A stretch of DNA of 64,000 nt from Granulicella mallensis MP5ACTX8 (GCF_000178955.2 NC_016631.1:4774001-4838000); one strand, 5' to 3'. Positions 22,350 to 32,570 are shown, counted from the stretch's first letter. The notes: a model not told the origin generated them from the letters alone. Made by a program: numbers and translations.

Positions 22350-24584
22350 CTACCGCTGCGCCCGCTCGGTCGACCTCGAAGCACCCGCCTTGCCACCATT
22401 GATACCCGACGCGTACCTCGCAACCCCGTTGTATAAACTCTCAGCCACACGCTGCCGATACTGCGGCTGCTGCAACTGGTCAGCATCCGTCGGATTGGTA
22501 ACAAAGCTGATCTCCGCCAGAATCGACGGCATATTCGCGCCGATCAGCACCACGAACGGCGCCTTCTTTACCCCACGGTTCTTCAGCCCGTCGTTGCCCT
22601 TCGCCAAACCGGAGTACAGCCCCGCATCCACATCGGTGGCCAGTTCGCGCGACTCGTCGATCTTGTCCTTGAGCGCGATCTTCTTCACCAGGTCGCTCAG
22701 CTCATGCACGCTCTGGTTCGACACAGCATTCTCACGACCCGCCACCCGCATCGCATCCGGATCGCTGGTGAAGTTCAGGTAATACACCTCGACGCCACGA
22801 GCGGAGGGGTCCTGCGAACTGTTCGCGTGCACTGAGATAAACAGGTCAGCCTGCGCCTTGTTCGCAATCGCCGTCCGAGTCTCCAGCGGAATGAAGGTAT
22901 CGTCCGCACGCGTATAGACGATCTCCGATCCAAGCCGGTCGTGCAGCAGCTTGCCCAACCGCAGCGCCACATCGAGCACAACGTCCTTCTCCTCGATGCC
23001 GCCCACGCCCAGCGTTCCTGAATCATGTCCACCATGACCCGGATCAATGACGATCCGCCCGATCTTCAGCCCCAGGGCCCGCATCAGCGTCTCGCCGTCA
23101 GCCGTCGGCGGCGCAGCGGCTACCGGAGCTGCGTTCGCCCGTTCTTTATTCTTCAGGGTACGCTCGACGATCGGCTGCGATGTCGGCTTGCTCGTCGCCT
23201 CGACCTTGCCTGGCTGATCGCCGACATCCGTAAACTCTGTCCCCGTATCGACCGAGTGCGACGTCACTGTATTCGGAACCGGATTCGCAGTCGTCGGCCG
23301 TGTCGAGATCACAACCCGAGGTTGCGCTACCGCCACAGTCTTCGCGCTCCCGGTAGTCCTTCTCGGAGGCAAACCAAAGGCAGCGCTGCCATCGGTCACC
23401 GGCGTCGGCGGTAGAGAGGAAACCTCGGTAGCGCCATTCGTATTACTCCGGTCCACCGCAACCTGCGGTGGTGCCGAAACTGCCGGAACCGGAACTGGAT
23501 GTCTACTAACTGTCTCCTGAACTCCTGTTGGCTGTTCGTTGCTCCCCTGCTCCTTCACTACTCCCACGCCCTGCTTCCCATGGATATCAATAATCAGCCG
23601 GTAGGGATTCGGCAGCAGAAACGCCGAGTATTCCGCGACCTCATGCACATCCAACACGATTCGCGTAACGTCATTGGAAAATTGTGCCGCTCGAATACGC
23701 GTGAGGAAGCCGTCGTCATTCACCGCAAAGCTCTTGCCTGCAAGCTCCGAGGCAAGGTGTGAGTTATGCAGGTCAAAGAAGATGCGGTCAGGGTTCTCCA
23801 CCCGGGCCGCCTGGTATTCCACCTCATCCCCAAGATCGATGGCCACACGCGTGTATGTCGGGGTCGACCAGTGACGAATCCCCGTGACCTGCGCCACATG
23901 CTTATTTGAAGATAGATTGACCGGTCGAACAGCAGGAACGTCCGACTGGGGAGCATCTACCTCTGCCGATGGAACCGGACGCACAGTCTTCGCGACAGCC
24001 GGGGTCTCCGTCGAACGCGCTCTCTGCGTTGGCGGAAGAGCCACATCATCGCTCGAACGAGCACTCTTCGTCTCGAGGCTCCTGGCTATCTTCGGATACT
24101 GGCTCTCGAGCGCTTCTCTTACTTTGCGAGCCTCAACCGGGTCATTGGCACCGTCCGGCCCAAGCAGTTCCAACGCATGTACAAGCGCAGCCGAGGCTAA
24201 CGATCCGCTCGGATAGGCCTTCGCCAGGAACTCATACTGTCCAGCCGCATCGTGAAGGCTCTTGCGATCGCTAAGCTCACGTCCCTGCTCGGCGAGCAAC
24301 TCCGCTACCTGGTCGACGGCATGCGCTGCATGAGGATTCGCAGGGTCACCGTGGTAGATCGCGCGAAAATCATCCATCACCTCGGCGTACTCCACCTTGG
24401 TATGCGTGCCTGCAGGTTCAGCCTCGAAGGCTCGCCGTGCCGTAAGCGCCGCCTGCCAGGGATCGGTCTTCGTTCGCGCCGTAAGCGCTGCTGAACTCAG
24501 CCCTGTGCAGCAGACGCACGAGATCGCAACCGCACACATTACGCAACGTCCGCGCACAACCCACCTTTGGCAAAGAATGCCCAT
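22350..24584 (-). CDS. amiC: N-acetylmuramoyl-L-alanine amidase with AMIN domain (AmiC-type)
   Basis: 744 residues from the ATG at 24584. The open frame reaches 24752 but that extension is encoded by a palindromic repeat; 24665 is another possible start. After a signal sequence (about 1-35) comes a helical TPR-like region, then an AMIN domain near residue 225 (HWSTPTYTRVAIDLGDEVEY ... PYRLIIDIHG), a Pro/Thr-rich linker, and the Amidase_3 catalytic domain from about 515. Zinc and catalytic motifs are IVIDPGHGGHDSG, LFISVHANSS and ILAEISFVTNPTDA. It cleaves the amide bond between MurNAc and the stem peptide, mainly in daughter-cell separation, and AMIN targets it to the septum. The long N-terminal repeat region is unusual. 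It follows alaS on the same strand after a palindromic repeat. Confidence 0.92.
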   Translation of the reverse strand: MGILCQRWVVRGRCVMCAVAISCVCCTGLSSAALTARTKTDPWQAALTARRAFEAEPAGTHTKVEYAEVMDDFRAIYHGDPANPHAAHAVDQVAELLAEQGRELSDRKSLHDAAGQYEFLAKAYPSGSLASAALVHALELLGPDGANDPVEARKVREALESQYPKIARSLETKSARSSDDVALPPTQRARSTETPAVAKTVRPVPSAEVDAPQSDVPAVRPVNLSSNKHVAQVTGIRHWSTPTYTRVAIDLGDEVEYQAARVENPDRIFFDLHNSHLASELAGKSFAVNDDGFLTRIRAAQFSNDVTRIVLDVHEVAEYSAFLLPNPYRLIIDIHGKQGVGVVKEQGSNEQPTGVQETVSRHPVPVPAVSAPPQVAVDRSNTNGATEVSSLPPTPVTDGSAAFGLPPRRTTGSAKTVAVAQPRVVISTRPTTANPVPNTVTSHSVDTGTEFTDVGDQPGKVEATSKPTSQPIVERTLKNKERANAAPVAAAPPTADGETLMRALGLKIGRIVIDPGHGGHDSGTLGVGGIEEKDVVLDVALRLGKLLHDRLGSEIVYTRADDTFIPLETRTAIANKAQADLFISVHANSSQDPSARGVEVYYLNFTSDPDAMRVAGRENAVSNQSVHELSDLVKKIALKDKIDESRELATDVDAGLYSGLAKGNDGLKNRGVKKAPFVVLIGANMPSILAEISFVTNPTDADQLQQPQYRQRVAESLYNGVARYASGINGGKAGASRSTERAQR

Positions 24585-24682
24585 ACCTATCTCAGTGTAG
24601 GTTTGCGGCAGCGCTCTCCAGGCTGTGAATCCTGCAAGGGTACTCAGGCGAATACCCTCGACCATGTGGCCTCTGCTTTTGC

Positions 24683-24880
24683 TGTTCTTGTTGTCATTCC
24701 GAGCGCAGCGAGCGAACCTGCTGTCTCCCGTTTTTTGTTCGTATCGCCACAAACGTTACAGTTCAGCACGAACTGTACATCTTTCAGTGTTGGCCCGATA
24801 TTGTCCAGGCAGCGCGAACGAAGAGCGGGAGACAGCAGGTTCGCTCGCTCCGCTCGGAATGACAACCAGAAAAGCAACGG
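24683..24880. repeat. palindromic intergenic element, copy A (~195 bp)
   Basis: Arms of about 45 bp, TTGTCATTCCGAGCGCAGCG... on the left and its complement ending CTCGGAATGACAA on the right, flank a centre containing CCACAAACGTTAC. It lies between alaS and the amidase gene. The element is related to copies at 29860 and 32381 in arms and centre. Confidence 0.75.
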
Positions 24881-24904
24881 CAAAAACAACAGCGACAACG
24901 ACAA

Positions 24905-27592
24905 CTACCCCAGCAACTCACCCACCACACCAGCCGCACTCGCCAACGCCCCATCCAGCGCAGCCACATCACTCCCACCAGCCTCAGCAAGATCCGGACG
25001 GCCGCCGCCCTTTCCGCCAACCTTCGCTGCAATCTGTCCGACGATCTTTCCCGCCTGGACCTTGCCGATAAGATCCTTGGTCACGCCAACGATCAACGAG
25101 ACCCGGCCCTCGGTCGCTGCTCCCAGCACCACTACGCCGGAGCCCAGCTTGCCGCGCAGTTCATCCACAAGGTTCCGCATCTGCGATTTGTCGAGAGCAT
25201 CCACGCGCTGTGCCAGCACCTTCACACCCTTGACCTCAACCGCCGAGGACGCCGCATCCGCCGTCGCCGCACTGGCCGACTTCATCCGCATCTGCTCCAG
25301 TTCGCGACGCAACTTCTTCATTTCGTCGTCCTGAGCCGCCACTCTCGCGCGCAAGGAGTCCGCATCTCCCGCACCAAACTGCGCTGCTACCTTCGCGACA
25401 TCCGCATCGCGGCGAAACACCGCCAGCGAACCTGTTCCGGTTACAGCCTCGACACGTCGCACACCGCTCGCAACAGCACCTTCACCCACCAGCTTGACCA
25501 GGCCAATCTCACCCGTCGCGGCGATGTGCGTTCCACCGCAGAGCTCCGTCGAGAAGTCGCCGATCTTCACCACACGAACGCGCTCGCCGTACTTCTCGCC
25601 GAAGAGCGCCATCGCGCCCAGCTCATGTACCGCAACGTCAATCGGCACATCTACCAGTGTCTGCACGAGGGTGTTCGCCAGCACCTGCCGGTTTACGATG
25701 TCCTCGACCTCCTGCAGTTCCTCGTCGGCCACACCGGTGAAGTGCGAGAAATCGAAGCGCAGCCGCGCGCGATCGTTCAACGAACCCGCCTGCTTCACAT
25801 GCGTTCCCAGCACCTGTCTCAACGCTGCATGTAAAAGATGAGTGCCGGTATGGTTGCGCATCACCGCCGCGCGCACCTCGCCGTTCACGACCGTATCCAC
25901 CGTATCGCCAACAGCAATCGACTGCTTCACCGTCACTGCGTGTGCGAACACACCCTGCACCGGCTTCTTGCAGCCCGACACCTCAGCAACAACAGTGTTG
26001 TGATCGGCCGAGTACAGCCAGCCCACATCCCCCACCTGTCCGCCGGAGTCCGCATAGAAGCTGGTCGCATCGAGCACGACCTCGCCTGTCTCTCCCGGCT
26101 TCAATTCATTGACGCCAACGCCGTCCTTCACCAGCGCGATCACCTTCGCGCCATCGACACGCAGCGAGGTGTAGCCCTCAAACTCGGTCTTCGCCAGCTC
26201 GCGATACACCGGCGATGCCGACTTCTGCGATCCGCCCTTCCATGAAGCGCGAGCCCGCTGCTGCTCCTCTTCCTTTGCAGCTTCGAAACCGGCCATATCA
26301 AACTCAATGCCCGCATCCCGCGCCGCATCGACCATGAAATCCAACGGCATGCCGAAGGTTTCGTAAAGATGAAAGGCCTGCGATCCCGAACGCAGCGTCT
26401 CTTCGTTCATCTGCCGCAGCCCAAGCTCCAGCGTGCGCGCAAACTGCTGCTCTTCCGCGAGCACTACCTTCGCCACACGTTCCGCAGAATCCTTCAGCTC
26501 CGGATAGGCCTCGCCCATCTCATCGCGTACCGCCAGCACCATCTCGTGCATGAACGGCTTCTCCTGCCCCAGCAGGCGTCCATGCCGAATCCCGCGCCGC
26601 AGAATCTTGCGCAGCACATAACCGCGTCCCTCGTTCGCAGGCAGCACACCATCCGAGATCAAAAACGTCGACGCCCGCGCATGGTCCGCAATAATCCTGA
26701 GCGAAGCCGCACCCTTCTCATCGCTCACCGCCAACTGCTCGATACTCGCCTCTCGTAACTCGGAACTCTGAGCGAAGTTCGTCAGCTTCACCGCAGCCGC
26801 CAGCAACGGCGTAAACAGATCGCTCTCGTAGTTCGACAGCTTCCCCTGCAGCACGCAAGCGACGCGTTCCAACCCCATGCCCGTATCGATCGAAGGCTTG
26901 GGCAGGGGCGTCAGGACGCCATCAGAACTGCGGTCGAACTGCATGAAGACGAGATTCCAGATCTCCATGTAGCGCTGATCGTCTTCGCCAAACGGCTTGT
27001 CCTCGCCTGTCTCCGAAGCCGCCAGACCGAGGTCGTAATAGATCTCCGAGCAAGGACCGCAGGGACCGGTATCGCCCATCGCCCAGAAGTTGTCCTTCGC
27101 ACCAAGCTCATAGATGCGATCTTTGGGGACGCCAGCTTCCAGCCAGAACTGCTCAGCCTCATTGTCGCGAGGCACTGCCGCATCGCCCTCGAAGATCGTC
27201 ACGTACAGCTTCGATTTGTCGATTCCGAACCAGTCCTCCGAGGTCAGCAGCTCCCACGCGTACTTGATCGCATCGCGCTTGAAGTAGTCGCCAAAGGAGA
27301 AGTTACCGAGCATCTCGAAGAAGGTATGGTGCCGCCGCGTAAAGCCGACATTTTCAAGGTCGTTATGTTTTCCGCCCGCCCGCACGCACTTCTGCGAAGA
27401 GGCAGCCCGCGAGTAATCGCGCGTCTCCGCGCCAAGGAAGACGTCCTTGAACTGGTTCATGCCCGCATTGGTAAACAGCAGGGTGGGGTCGTTGGCCGGG
27501 ACCAGCGAGGAAGAGTGCACACGGCGGTGCCCCTTCTCTTCAAAAAACCGCAGAAACTCTTCACGAATCTGATTGCCTGACAAGTTACGCAT
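24905..27592 (-). CDS. alaS: alanine-tRNA ligase
   Basis: 895 residues, the normal length. The class II catalytic domain starts with [20 protein letters not shown] and includes [16 protein letters not shown] and [20 protein letters not shown]. The editing domain has [17 protein letters not shown] (HxxxH) and [15 protein letters not shown] (C-x3-H), which together bind the zinc used to remove mischarged Ser and Gly. A C-Ala domain with glycine-rich [15 protein letters not shown] ends the protein. It charges tRNA-Ala in the cytosol. It is followed on the same strand by the amidase and faces a divergent toxin-antitoxin pair, with only about 40 bp between the starts. Confidence 0.98.
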   Translation of the reverse strand: MRNLSGNQIREEFLRFFEEKGHRRVHSSSLVPANDPTLLFTNAGMNQFKDVFLGAETRDYSRAASSQKCVRAGGKHNDLENVGFTRRHHTFFEMLGNFSFGDYFKRDAIKYAWELLTSEDWFGIDKSKLYVTIFEGDAAVPRDNEAEQFWLEAGVPKDRIYELGAKDNFWAMGDTGPCGPCSEIYYDLGLAASETGEDKPFGEDDQRYMEIWNLVFMQFDRSSDGVLTPLPKPSIDTGMGLERVACVLQGKLSNYESDLFTPLLAAAVKLTNFAQSSELREASIEQLAVSDEKGAASLRIIADHARASTFLISDGVLPANEGRGYVLRKILRRGIRHGRLLGQEKPFMHEMVLAVRDEMGEAYPELKDSAERVAKVVLAEEQQFARTLELGLRQMNEETLRSGSQAFHLYETFGMPLDFMVDAARDAGIEFDMAGFEAAKEEEQQRARASWKGGSQKSASPVYRELAKTEFEGYTSLRVDGAKVIALVKDGVGVNELKPGETGEVVLDATSFYADSGGQVGDVGWLYSADHNTVVAEVSGCKKPVQGVFAHAVTVKQSIAVGDTVDTVVNGEVRAAVMRNHTGTHLLHAALRQVLGTHVKQAGSLNDRARLRFDFSHFTGVADEELQEVEDIVNRQVLANTLVQTLVDVPIDVAVHELGAMALFGEKYGERVRVVKIGDFSTELCGGTHIAATGEIGLVKLVGEGAVASGVRRVEAVTGTGSLAVFRRDADVAKVAAQFGAGDADSLRARVAAQDDEMKKLRRELEQMRMKSASAATADAASSAVEVKGVKVLAQRVDALDKSQMRNLVDELRGKLGSGVVVLGAATEGRVSLIVGVTKDLIGKVQAGKIVGQIAAKVGGKGGGRPDLAEAGGSDVAALDGALASAAGVVGELLG

Positions 27593-27633
27593 AGAGCTAA
27601 AGTTTATCAGTGCCTCTATATCTCCAGAGTAGA

Positions 27634-27915
27634 ATGGACAAAGAGGGCAATCTCGTGCGTAGCGTCTCGATTCAGGAACTCGAAGAACACACCGCCGAAC
27701 TCGTCGCCGAGGTCGAAGCCGGCAACCGCCTTACGCTCATTCGCGGTGGAAAGACGGTAGCTGAGATCGTGCCCCCCGCAACTGTTGCTCCTATTTGGGA
27801 GAGCGAAGAGCAGCGTCTGAACGCAATTGAAGAGTTTATGAATATTCTCCACAAAGGCTACGACCTCGGCGGCTTCAAAATCACCGATCGTGATGCTCTC
27901 TATGACCGCGACTAG
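27634..27915 (+). CDS. Phd/YefM-type antitoxin
   Basis: 93 residues from the ATG at 27634 (a GTG at 27610 is an alternative). [20 protein letters not shown] then [18 protein letters not shown] is the Phd/YefM fold: an N-terminal DNA-binding dimer that represses its own operon, followed by a disordered C-terminal toxin-neutralising tail (about 60-93). The stop overlaps the start of the PIN-domain gene by 14 bp, typical for a co-translated antitoxin-toxin pair. The pair is divergent from alaS, so its promoter lies in the roughly 40-bp gap. Confidence 0.85.
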   Translation: MDKEGNLVRSVSIQELEEHTAELVAEVEAGNRLTLIRGGKTVAEIVPPATVAPIWESEEQRLNAIEEFMNILHKGYDLGGFKITDRDALYDRD

Positions 27916-28354
27916 CCGCTTCACAGTCGACACTAACATTCTTATTTACGCTGTTGATCGCTCAGATCAAGCAAAGCACATGATCGCAGAAAAGATCGTG
28001 CGTATTCTCATCGCCAGGCGCGCTAAATTACCCCTGCAGTGCCTCAACGAGTTTTACAGAGCAACAACGCGTAAACGGCTTCTACAACCAGTAGAAGCCG
28101 AAATGATTGTACGGAAGTACATGCTTTTTACCGATATCGAAGCTGCTACCCCAGAAGATCTTCTTCAGGCAATGTCTTTGCATCAACAGGACAATCTTCA
28201 ATTCTTCGACTCCCTTCTCATCTGTTCTGCAATCCGTACGGGCTGCACCATCCTCTTCAGTGAAGATTTCCAAAATGGTCGTACCTTCGGCTCGCTCACC
28301 GTCCACAATCCGTTCACGATGGAGGATGCGGAACTCCATCTCCTTCTCAGTTAG
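27902..28354 (+). CDS. PIN-domain toxin (VapC-like)
   Basis: 150 residues from the ATG at 27902. The PIN nuclease acidic residues are visible: FTVDTNILIYAVDRSD (first Asp), QCLNEFYRATTRKRL (Glu), and DNLQFFDSLLICSA then ILFSEDFQNG (later Asp residues). PIN toxins are Mg-dependent endoribonucleases that cut tRNA or rRNA unless bound by the antitoxin. The gene overlaps the upstream Phd-like antitoxin by 14 bp. The combination of a Phd-type antitoxin with a PIN toxin is common among VapBC-like modules. It ends 30 bp before the convergent DUF429 gene. Confidence 0.85.
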   Translation: MTATSRFTVDTNILIYAVDRSDQAKHMIAEKIVRILIARRAKLPLQCLNEFYRATTRKRLLQPVEAEMIVRKYMLFTDIEAATPEDLLQAMSLHQQDNLQFFDSLLICSAIRTGCTILFSEDFQNGRTFGSLTVHNPFTMEDAELHLLLS

Positions 28355-28383
28355 TAATTACATGGGGAAGTAAATTCCGCGCT

Positions 28384-29304
28384 TCATCCCTTCACTCCTG
28401 GCCGCCAGGTAATCCCTTCAAGCCGCAGAACTTCGTCCTGTGTCGCATGCAGCTTCGCGAACTCGCCCGCGTGCCGCACCATCTCCAGCGTGCTTACCAG
28501 CGCATCGAATGCGTCTTCTGACCCCTGCGCCTCCGCAAAGACTCCGCGCGAGATTCCCGTATATAGCGGATCGGTCTTACGTCTTGCCGCAAGATACGCC
28601 TTACGCGCTTCGGGATTGCTCTTTGCAACGGCTCCCGTCAGCAGCCGCGTATAAATCTCCACCAATAGAGGCTTTGAAGACTTGCTACCAAGCTGCGCCT
28701 CTTCAAACGGCCACACGCGAAACCCCGCCTCATGCAGCCGCAGCAGAAACGGCATCGCTCGCAACGAACCCGTGCCCACGCTGCCGGAACCCCCAATCTG
28801 AAACGGAGACTTCGGGGTGATGCCAAGCATCTTGCCCGCACGCTGCGGGTCGCCACCCTCCAGCGCCTGGGCAATCTTGTTGTCCCAGTCGGTCAGGCGC
28901 ATCATGCGCCGCAAGCCTTCACCGCAGAACTCCGCCGGCCGCTTATGTGGCTTGCCCCAGAAGCGCCGGTCTTCGCACTCCCGAGCCAGCCAACGCTCTC
29001 CATGCCCTGCCGCAACGTGCCGCCAGAAGTCGAAGGCATTCGTGCAGCCGTGCTCGGCGAGAAACCAGCCGGGATAGCTGAAACAGCAGTCGATCCCGAT
29101 CACCATTCGAGGCGTCTCGCTCGCCAGTTCGATCAGCCAGTCGCCCACCTCATCGCGCGTGCGTCCGGCTTCGAGCTTCACACTGGCCTTGCCGTCAGCA
29201 CCCATCGTCCAGACGCCTGCCCAGATGTGCCGCCTCTGCCCCGAAGTATCGATACGACCCGACCAATCGATCCCGATCACACGCTGGACTGCTGTCTTAT
29301 TCAC
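28384..29304 (-). CDS. DUF429-like predicted nuclease (RNase H-like fold)
   Basis: 306 residues. The N-terminal RVIGIDWSGRIDTSGQRRHI, with the first acidic residue after a beta strand, and the second block RMVIGIDCCFSYPGWFLAE are the hallmark of DUF429, an RNase H-like fold predicted to bind a metal and act as a nuclease. The C-terminal RRKTDPLYTGISRGVFAEAQ and SEDAFDALVSTLEMVRHAGE carries the final acidic pair. The start overlaps the recX stop by 8 bp (ATGAATAA), so the two are co-transcribed and perhaps coupled. The family's role is not settled; the recX neighbour hints at DNA metabolism. Confidence 0.7.
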   Translation of the reverse strand: MNKTAVQRVIGIDWSGRIDTSGQRRHIWAGVWTMGADGKASVKLEAGRTRDEVGDWLIELASETPRMVIGIDCCFSYPGWFLAEHGCTNAFDFWRHVAAGHGERWLARECEDRRFWGKPHKRPAEFCGEGLRRMMRLTDWDNKIAQALEGGDPQRAGKMLGITPKSPFQIGGSGSVGTGSLRAMPFLLRLHEAGFRVWPFEEAQLGSKSSKPLLVEIYTRLLTGAVAKSNPEARKAYLAARRKTDPLYTGISRGVFAEAQGSEDAFDALVSTLEMVRHAGEFAKLHATQDEVLRLEGITWRPGVKG

Positions 29305-29836
29305 CGCTGTCTTCCACTACATCTACTTCTTCGACGTCCGCGCCCCAACCGCGCAGCACCTTCCACACCGTCCCCACGCTGAACCCCGCGCCCACCAGGC
29401 GGCGCATCGCGCGCGCAACTTCCTTGTCTCCCTCAGGCTTCTTCATGCGTTTGCGCTCGACGTATTGCTTCGCCAGCGCGACCTCATCGACCTCGTCATA
29501 GGCCGCAGTGAGGGTCTTGTTGGTCAGCTCGGTTGCAATGCCTTTTTGCATCAGTCCCTGCTGCACGCGCCGCTTGCCGAACTTTTCGTTCTCCTGGCGC
29601 ATGCGGGTGTAGTCGGCAGCAAAGCGCTCATCGCTGAGATACCCCAGCTCCTTCAACTTCGCGATGACGGCGTCCATGGCCTCGACGCCCGCCTCGCCGG
29701 GCTCAGCGCGGTCTTTCATGCGGTTGCGCAGATCGCGCTCGCTCTTCATCTTCGAGGCGAGCGACTTCACGGCGTACTCCAGCAACTCCGCCTGATCCAG
29801 GGGAGGTCTCGCCGATTTTGATTTGCCAAATGCCAC
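29297..29836 (-). CDS. recX: regulatory protein RecX
   Basis: 179 residues. The three-helix tandem repeats of RecX are readable: LLEYAVKSLASKMKSERDLR, YLSDERFAADYTRMRQENEK then GKRRVQQGLMQKGIATELTN, and ALAKQYVERKRMKKP with RAMRRLVGAGFSVGTVWKVL. RecX binds in the groove of RecA filaments and limits recombinase activity. The usual neighbour recA is not in the window. The gene starts just inside the palindromic repeat zone (copy B at 29860) and overlaps the DUF429 gene by 8 bp downstream. Confidence 0.9.
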   Translation of the reverse strand: MAFGKSKSARPPLDQAELLEYAVKSLASKMKSERDLRNRMKDRAEPGEAGVEAMDAVIAKLKELGYLSDERFAADYTRMRQENEKFGKRRVQQGLMQKGIATELTNKTLTAAYDEVDEVALAKQYVERKRMKKPEGDKEVARAMRRLVGAGFSVGTVWKVLRGWGADVEEVDVVEDSGE

Positions 29837-29859
29837 TTCTACCGCCTTTGCTGTTGCCG

Positions 29860-30048
29860 TTGTTTTCTTGTTGTCATTCCGAGCGGAGCGAGCGAACCTG
29901 CTGTCTCCCGTTTTTGTTCACGCTGCCAATCTGTACGCCTGTACTGCAAAACGCGATTTGTACCGCATAGTATTCATGGCGGTGCGAACGAAGAACGGGA
30001 GGAAGCAGATTCGCTCGCTACGCTCGGAATGACAACAAGAAAAACAAG
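29860..30048. repeat. palindromic intergenic element, copy B (~190 bp)
   Basis: Left arm TTGTCATTCCGAGCGGAGCG and onward, right arm ending CGCTCGGAATGACAACAAGA; arms of about 45 bp with matching CTGCTGTCTCCCG / CGGGAGGAAGCAG words. It occupies the gap between recX and the S9 peptidase gene. Confidence 0.75.
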
Positions 30049-30063
30049 AGCAACTACATAACC

Positions 30064-32301
30064 TCAGCGCTTGCCCGTCACCACCGCTGGGTTCTTCTCC
30101 GGCCCTGCGGCAGCGTACTTATTCATCCCCAACCAACGGTCACACCAATCGTTCACCGTCTCATTCCAAAGCTCGGAATTCTGTGGCTTCAACACCCAGT
30201 GGCCTTCATCCGGGAAGTACAGCATCCGCGACGGCACACCCAGCCGCTGCAACGCCGTAAACATCTGGAAGCCCTCGCTCACATCGAGCCGGTAGTCGCG
30301 CTGGTTGTGGATGACGAGCGTCGGCGTGTGTGCGGCCTTGATGTGCAGCATCGGCGACCACTTGCGGAACGGGTCCTGATCGTTGGTCTTATCGAAGTAG
30401 TCCCACGGCTGCGCGGGCTTGGTCTGCTCGACCATGCCATCCGGAGCCGTTGGACGGAACTCCCACTCGTTGAACCACATCTCTTCGGTTGTGCCGTAGG
30501 CACTCTGCGGGTTGTACATGCCATCGTGCGTCACGATGCACTTGAAGCGGTCGGTATGGGTGAGCACCCAGTTCGCCATGAAGCCGCCATAGCTCGCACC
30601 TAGCGCACACTCACGGCCTTTGTCGATGAACGGATACTTCTGCTCCGCGTAGTCCAGCCCCTTCATCAGGTCGACGAACGCCTTGCCGCCCCAATCGCCC
30701 GAGACCTCATCGACGAACTTCTGTCCATAGCCCGTCGAGCCACGACGGTTGATCATCACGACGACATAACCGTTCGCGGCGAAGAGCTCAGGATTCCAGC
30801 GATAGCTCCAGGCATCGCCCCATGCGGTTTGCGGCCCACCATGCATCAGGAACTTCAGCGGATACTTCTTCGCGGAATCGAAGTTCGGCGGGCGAAGAAT
30901 GAAGCCTTCGACCTTGGTATCCGCCGCACCGGTGAACCAGAACGGCTCCAGAGGCGCCAGTTGAAGCTGGTCAAGTAGCGCACGATTCGCATCGCAGAGA
31001 AGAGTTGCCAGCTTCGGATCTTGTGTCTTAATCGAAACCAAAGCCGACGGGACATTGATCTTCATCACAGACAAGACCAAATCCTTACCATTCGGAGAGA
31101 TCTGCAAGCTGCCATACTCAGCAGATTTGATGACTTCAGCAGTGTTACCGGACGATGCTCCTTCAACCTCCGTCTTATAGATAGGCTCTTCACCCGCTGC
31201 TCCGCTGGCAAAGTAGACGGTCTTCGAATCAGGGGTCCAAACAAATTCATCGACCCAGTTATCGAACTTCGGCATCAAGTCCTTGATCGCACCACTGGAG
31301 CGATCCATCACCATCAGCCGAAACTTATCGCTCTCAAACCCATTGCGCGCCTGCGATCGCCACGCGAGGTACTTGCCATCAGGTGAATACAACGGTCCAT
31401 CATCGCTGCCGGGGCTGGTGCTCACCTTCTTCGCCGTCGCCGGAGCCGCCCCGACCTTCAGCACATAGACATCGTTGTTGGTCGAAGCCGCCGGCACCTT
31501 CTCGAGGTTCACGACATACGCAACCTCCTTGCCGTCGGGAGAGATCGCATAGCCCAGCGGGCCGCCGAGAGAGAACGTCGGAGCCTCGTGGTCGCCGACC
31601 ACACTCGCGGGTGTCAGGTCTTCCGGAGCGCCGCCCGCCGTGCTCGCATAGAAGATGTGCGAGTGCTTCGCGCCCTGGTACGAGTTCCAGTGGCGATAGA
31701 GCAGGTGGTCGAAGATCAGCGCCTTCACCGGATTTTTCGCTGCCGCAGCATCCTTCTCCTCATTGCACTGAGCCTCTTCGGTAAACCGCTGCGATCCTGC
31801 AGCCTGGCTCTCGCACTCCGGATACACGTTCGATGCAAACAGGAAGTGCTCGCTATCGGGAGCCCAGATGGCTCCATCGGCCTCGGTCTCGAGGTTCGTC
31901 ACCTGCCGTCCGGCGGCCAGCGTACCTGCCGCATCGTCCCAGTGCGCGATCCAGATCTGTCCGCTGCCACCCTGTGTGCTCGAATACATCACGCTCTTGC
32001 CGTCGGGTGAGAAGCGGCCGTTCGTCTCGCCATCCCCGCTGGTGAGCTGCACCTCTTTGCCACCGGCAATCGGCACTACCCATAGATGGTTGGTCCTGGT
32101 GTTCTTTTCAAGCGACACATCTGTCACCGAGAACAGCACCCACTTCCCACTCGGCGAAACCTGCGGATCGCTCACGCGTTTCATCGCCTGCAGATCGGCA
32201 AAGGTCATCGGCCGTTTGGCCGCTGCGTTTGAAGTTTGCGCGCTCGCAGCGCCAGTCATCCCCGCGAGGAGGCCTAAGGCCAAAATCGTACGAAGTCTCA
32301 T
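30064..32301 (-). CDS. S9 family prolyl oligopeptidase-type serine peptidase, exported
   Basis: 745 residues with a signal peptide (MRLRTILALGLLAGMTGAAS). A seven-bladed beta-propeller fills about residues 30-440 with WD40/TolB-like units such as DPQVSPSGKWVLFSVTD, GRFSPDGKSVMYSST and LAWRSQARNG. The alpha/beta hydrolase domain follows, with the triad Ser570 in ALGASYGGFMANW, Asp669 in HNQRDYRLD and His701 in FPDEGHWVLKP. This is the acylaminoacyl-peptidase/DPP-like branch that removes dipeptides or acyl amino acids from short peptides in the periplasm. It is flanked by palindromic elements B and C on its two sides and is transcribed alone. Confidence 0.93.
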   Translation of the reverse strand: MRLRTILALGLLAGMTGAASAQTSNAAAKRPMTFADLQAMKRVSDPQVSPSGKWVLFSVTDVSLEKNTRTNHLWVVPIAGGKEVQLTSGDGETNGRFSPDGKSVMYSSTQGGSGQIWIAHWDDAAGTLAAGRQVTNLETEADGAIWAPDSEHFLFASNVYPECESQAAGSQRFTEEAQCNEEKDAAAAKNPVKALIFDHLLYRHWNSYQGAKHSHIFYASTAGGAPEDLTPASVVGDHEAPTFSLGGPLGYAISPDGKEVAYVVNLEKVPAASTNNDVYVLKVGAAPATAKKVSTSPGSDDGPLYSPDGKYLAWRSQARNGFESDKFRLMVMDRSSGAIKDLMPKFDNWVDEFVWTPDSKTVYFASGAAGEEPIYKTEVEGASSGNTAEVIKSAEYGSLQISPNGKDLVLSVMKINVPSALVSIKTQDPKLATLLCDANRALLDQLQLAPLEPFWFTGAADTKVEGFILRPPNFDSAKKYPLKFLMHGGPQTAWGDAWSYRWNPELFAANGYVVVMINRRGSTGYGQKFVDEVSGDWGGKAFVDLMKGLDYAEQKYPFIDKGRECALGASYGGFMANWVLTHTDRFKCIVTHDGMYNPQSAYGTTEEMWFNEWEFRPTAPDGMVEQTKPAQPWDYFDKTNDQDPFRKWSPMLHIKAAHTPTLVIHNQRDYRLDVSEGFQMFTALQRLGVPSRMLYFPDEGHWVLKPQNSELWNETVNDWCDRWLGMNKYAAAGPEKNPAVVTGKR

Positions 32302-32380
32302 CGCGCCAGTCTAACTCCGAAAGGCTGAGTGTGTTTTCTATTCAACAAACGATGCCGTCTGAAACGCCTTTGCTCTTGCT

Positions 32381-32570
32381 TTTCTGGCTTGTCATTCCGA
32401 GCGCAGCGAGCGAATCTGCTTCCTCCCGTTCTTCGTTGGCCTTGCCCAGAAGCCTATGTCCCCGCACTGAAAACGTGAACAGTACCGCGTAACGTTTGTG
32501 GAGTCACGAGCAAAAAGCGGGAGACAGCAGATTCGCTCGCTGCGCACGGAATGACAACAAGAAAAGCAAA
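32381..32570. repeat. palindromic intergenic element, copy C (~190 bp)
   Basis: Left arm GCTTGTCATTCCGAGCGCAG and onward; right arm ends CGGAATGACAACAAGAAAAG. Its centre read on the minus strand (CCACAAACGTTAC then TTTTCAGTG) matches the centre of copy A read on the plus strand, so the element occurs in both orientations. It lies between divergent genes. Confidence 0.75.

Noticed and set aside
24585-24752. Longer N-terminus for the amidase gene
   Set aside because: The extra residues are translated from the palindromic element A and nearby sequence, not from conserved protein sequence; the signal peptide begins at 24584 or nearby.
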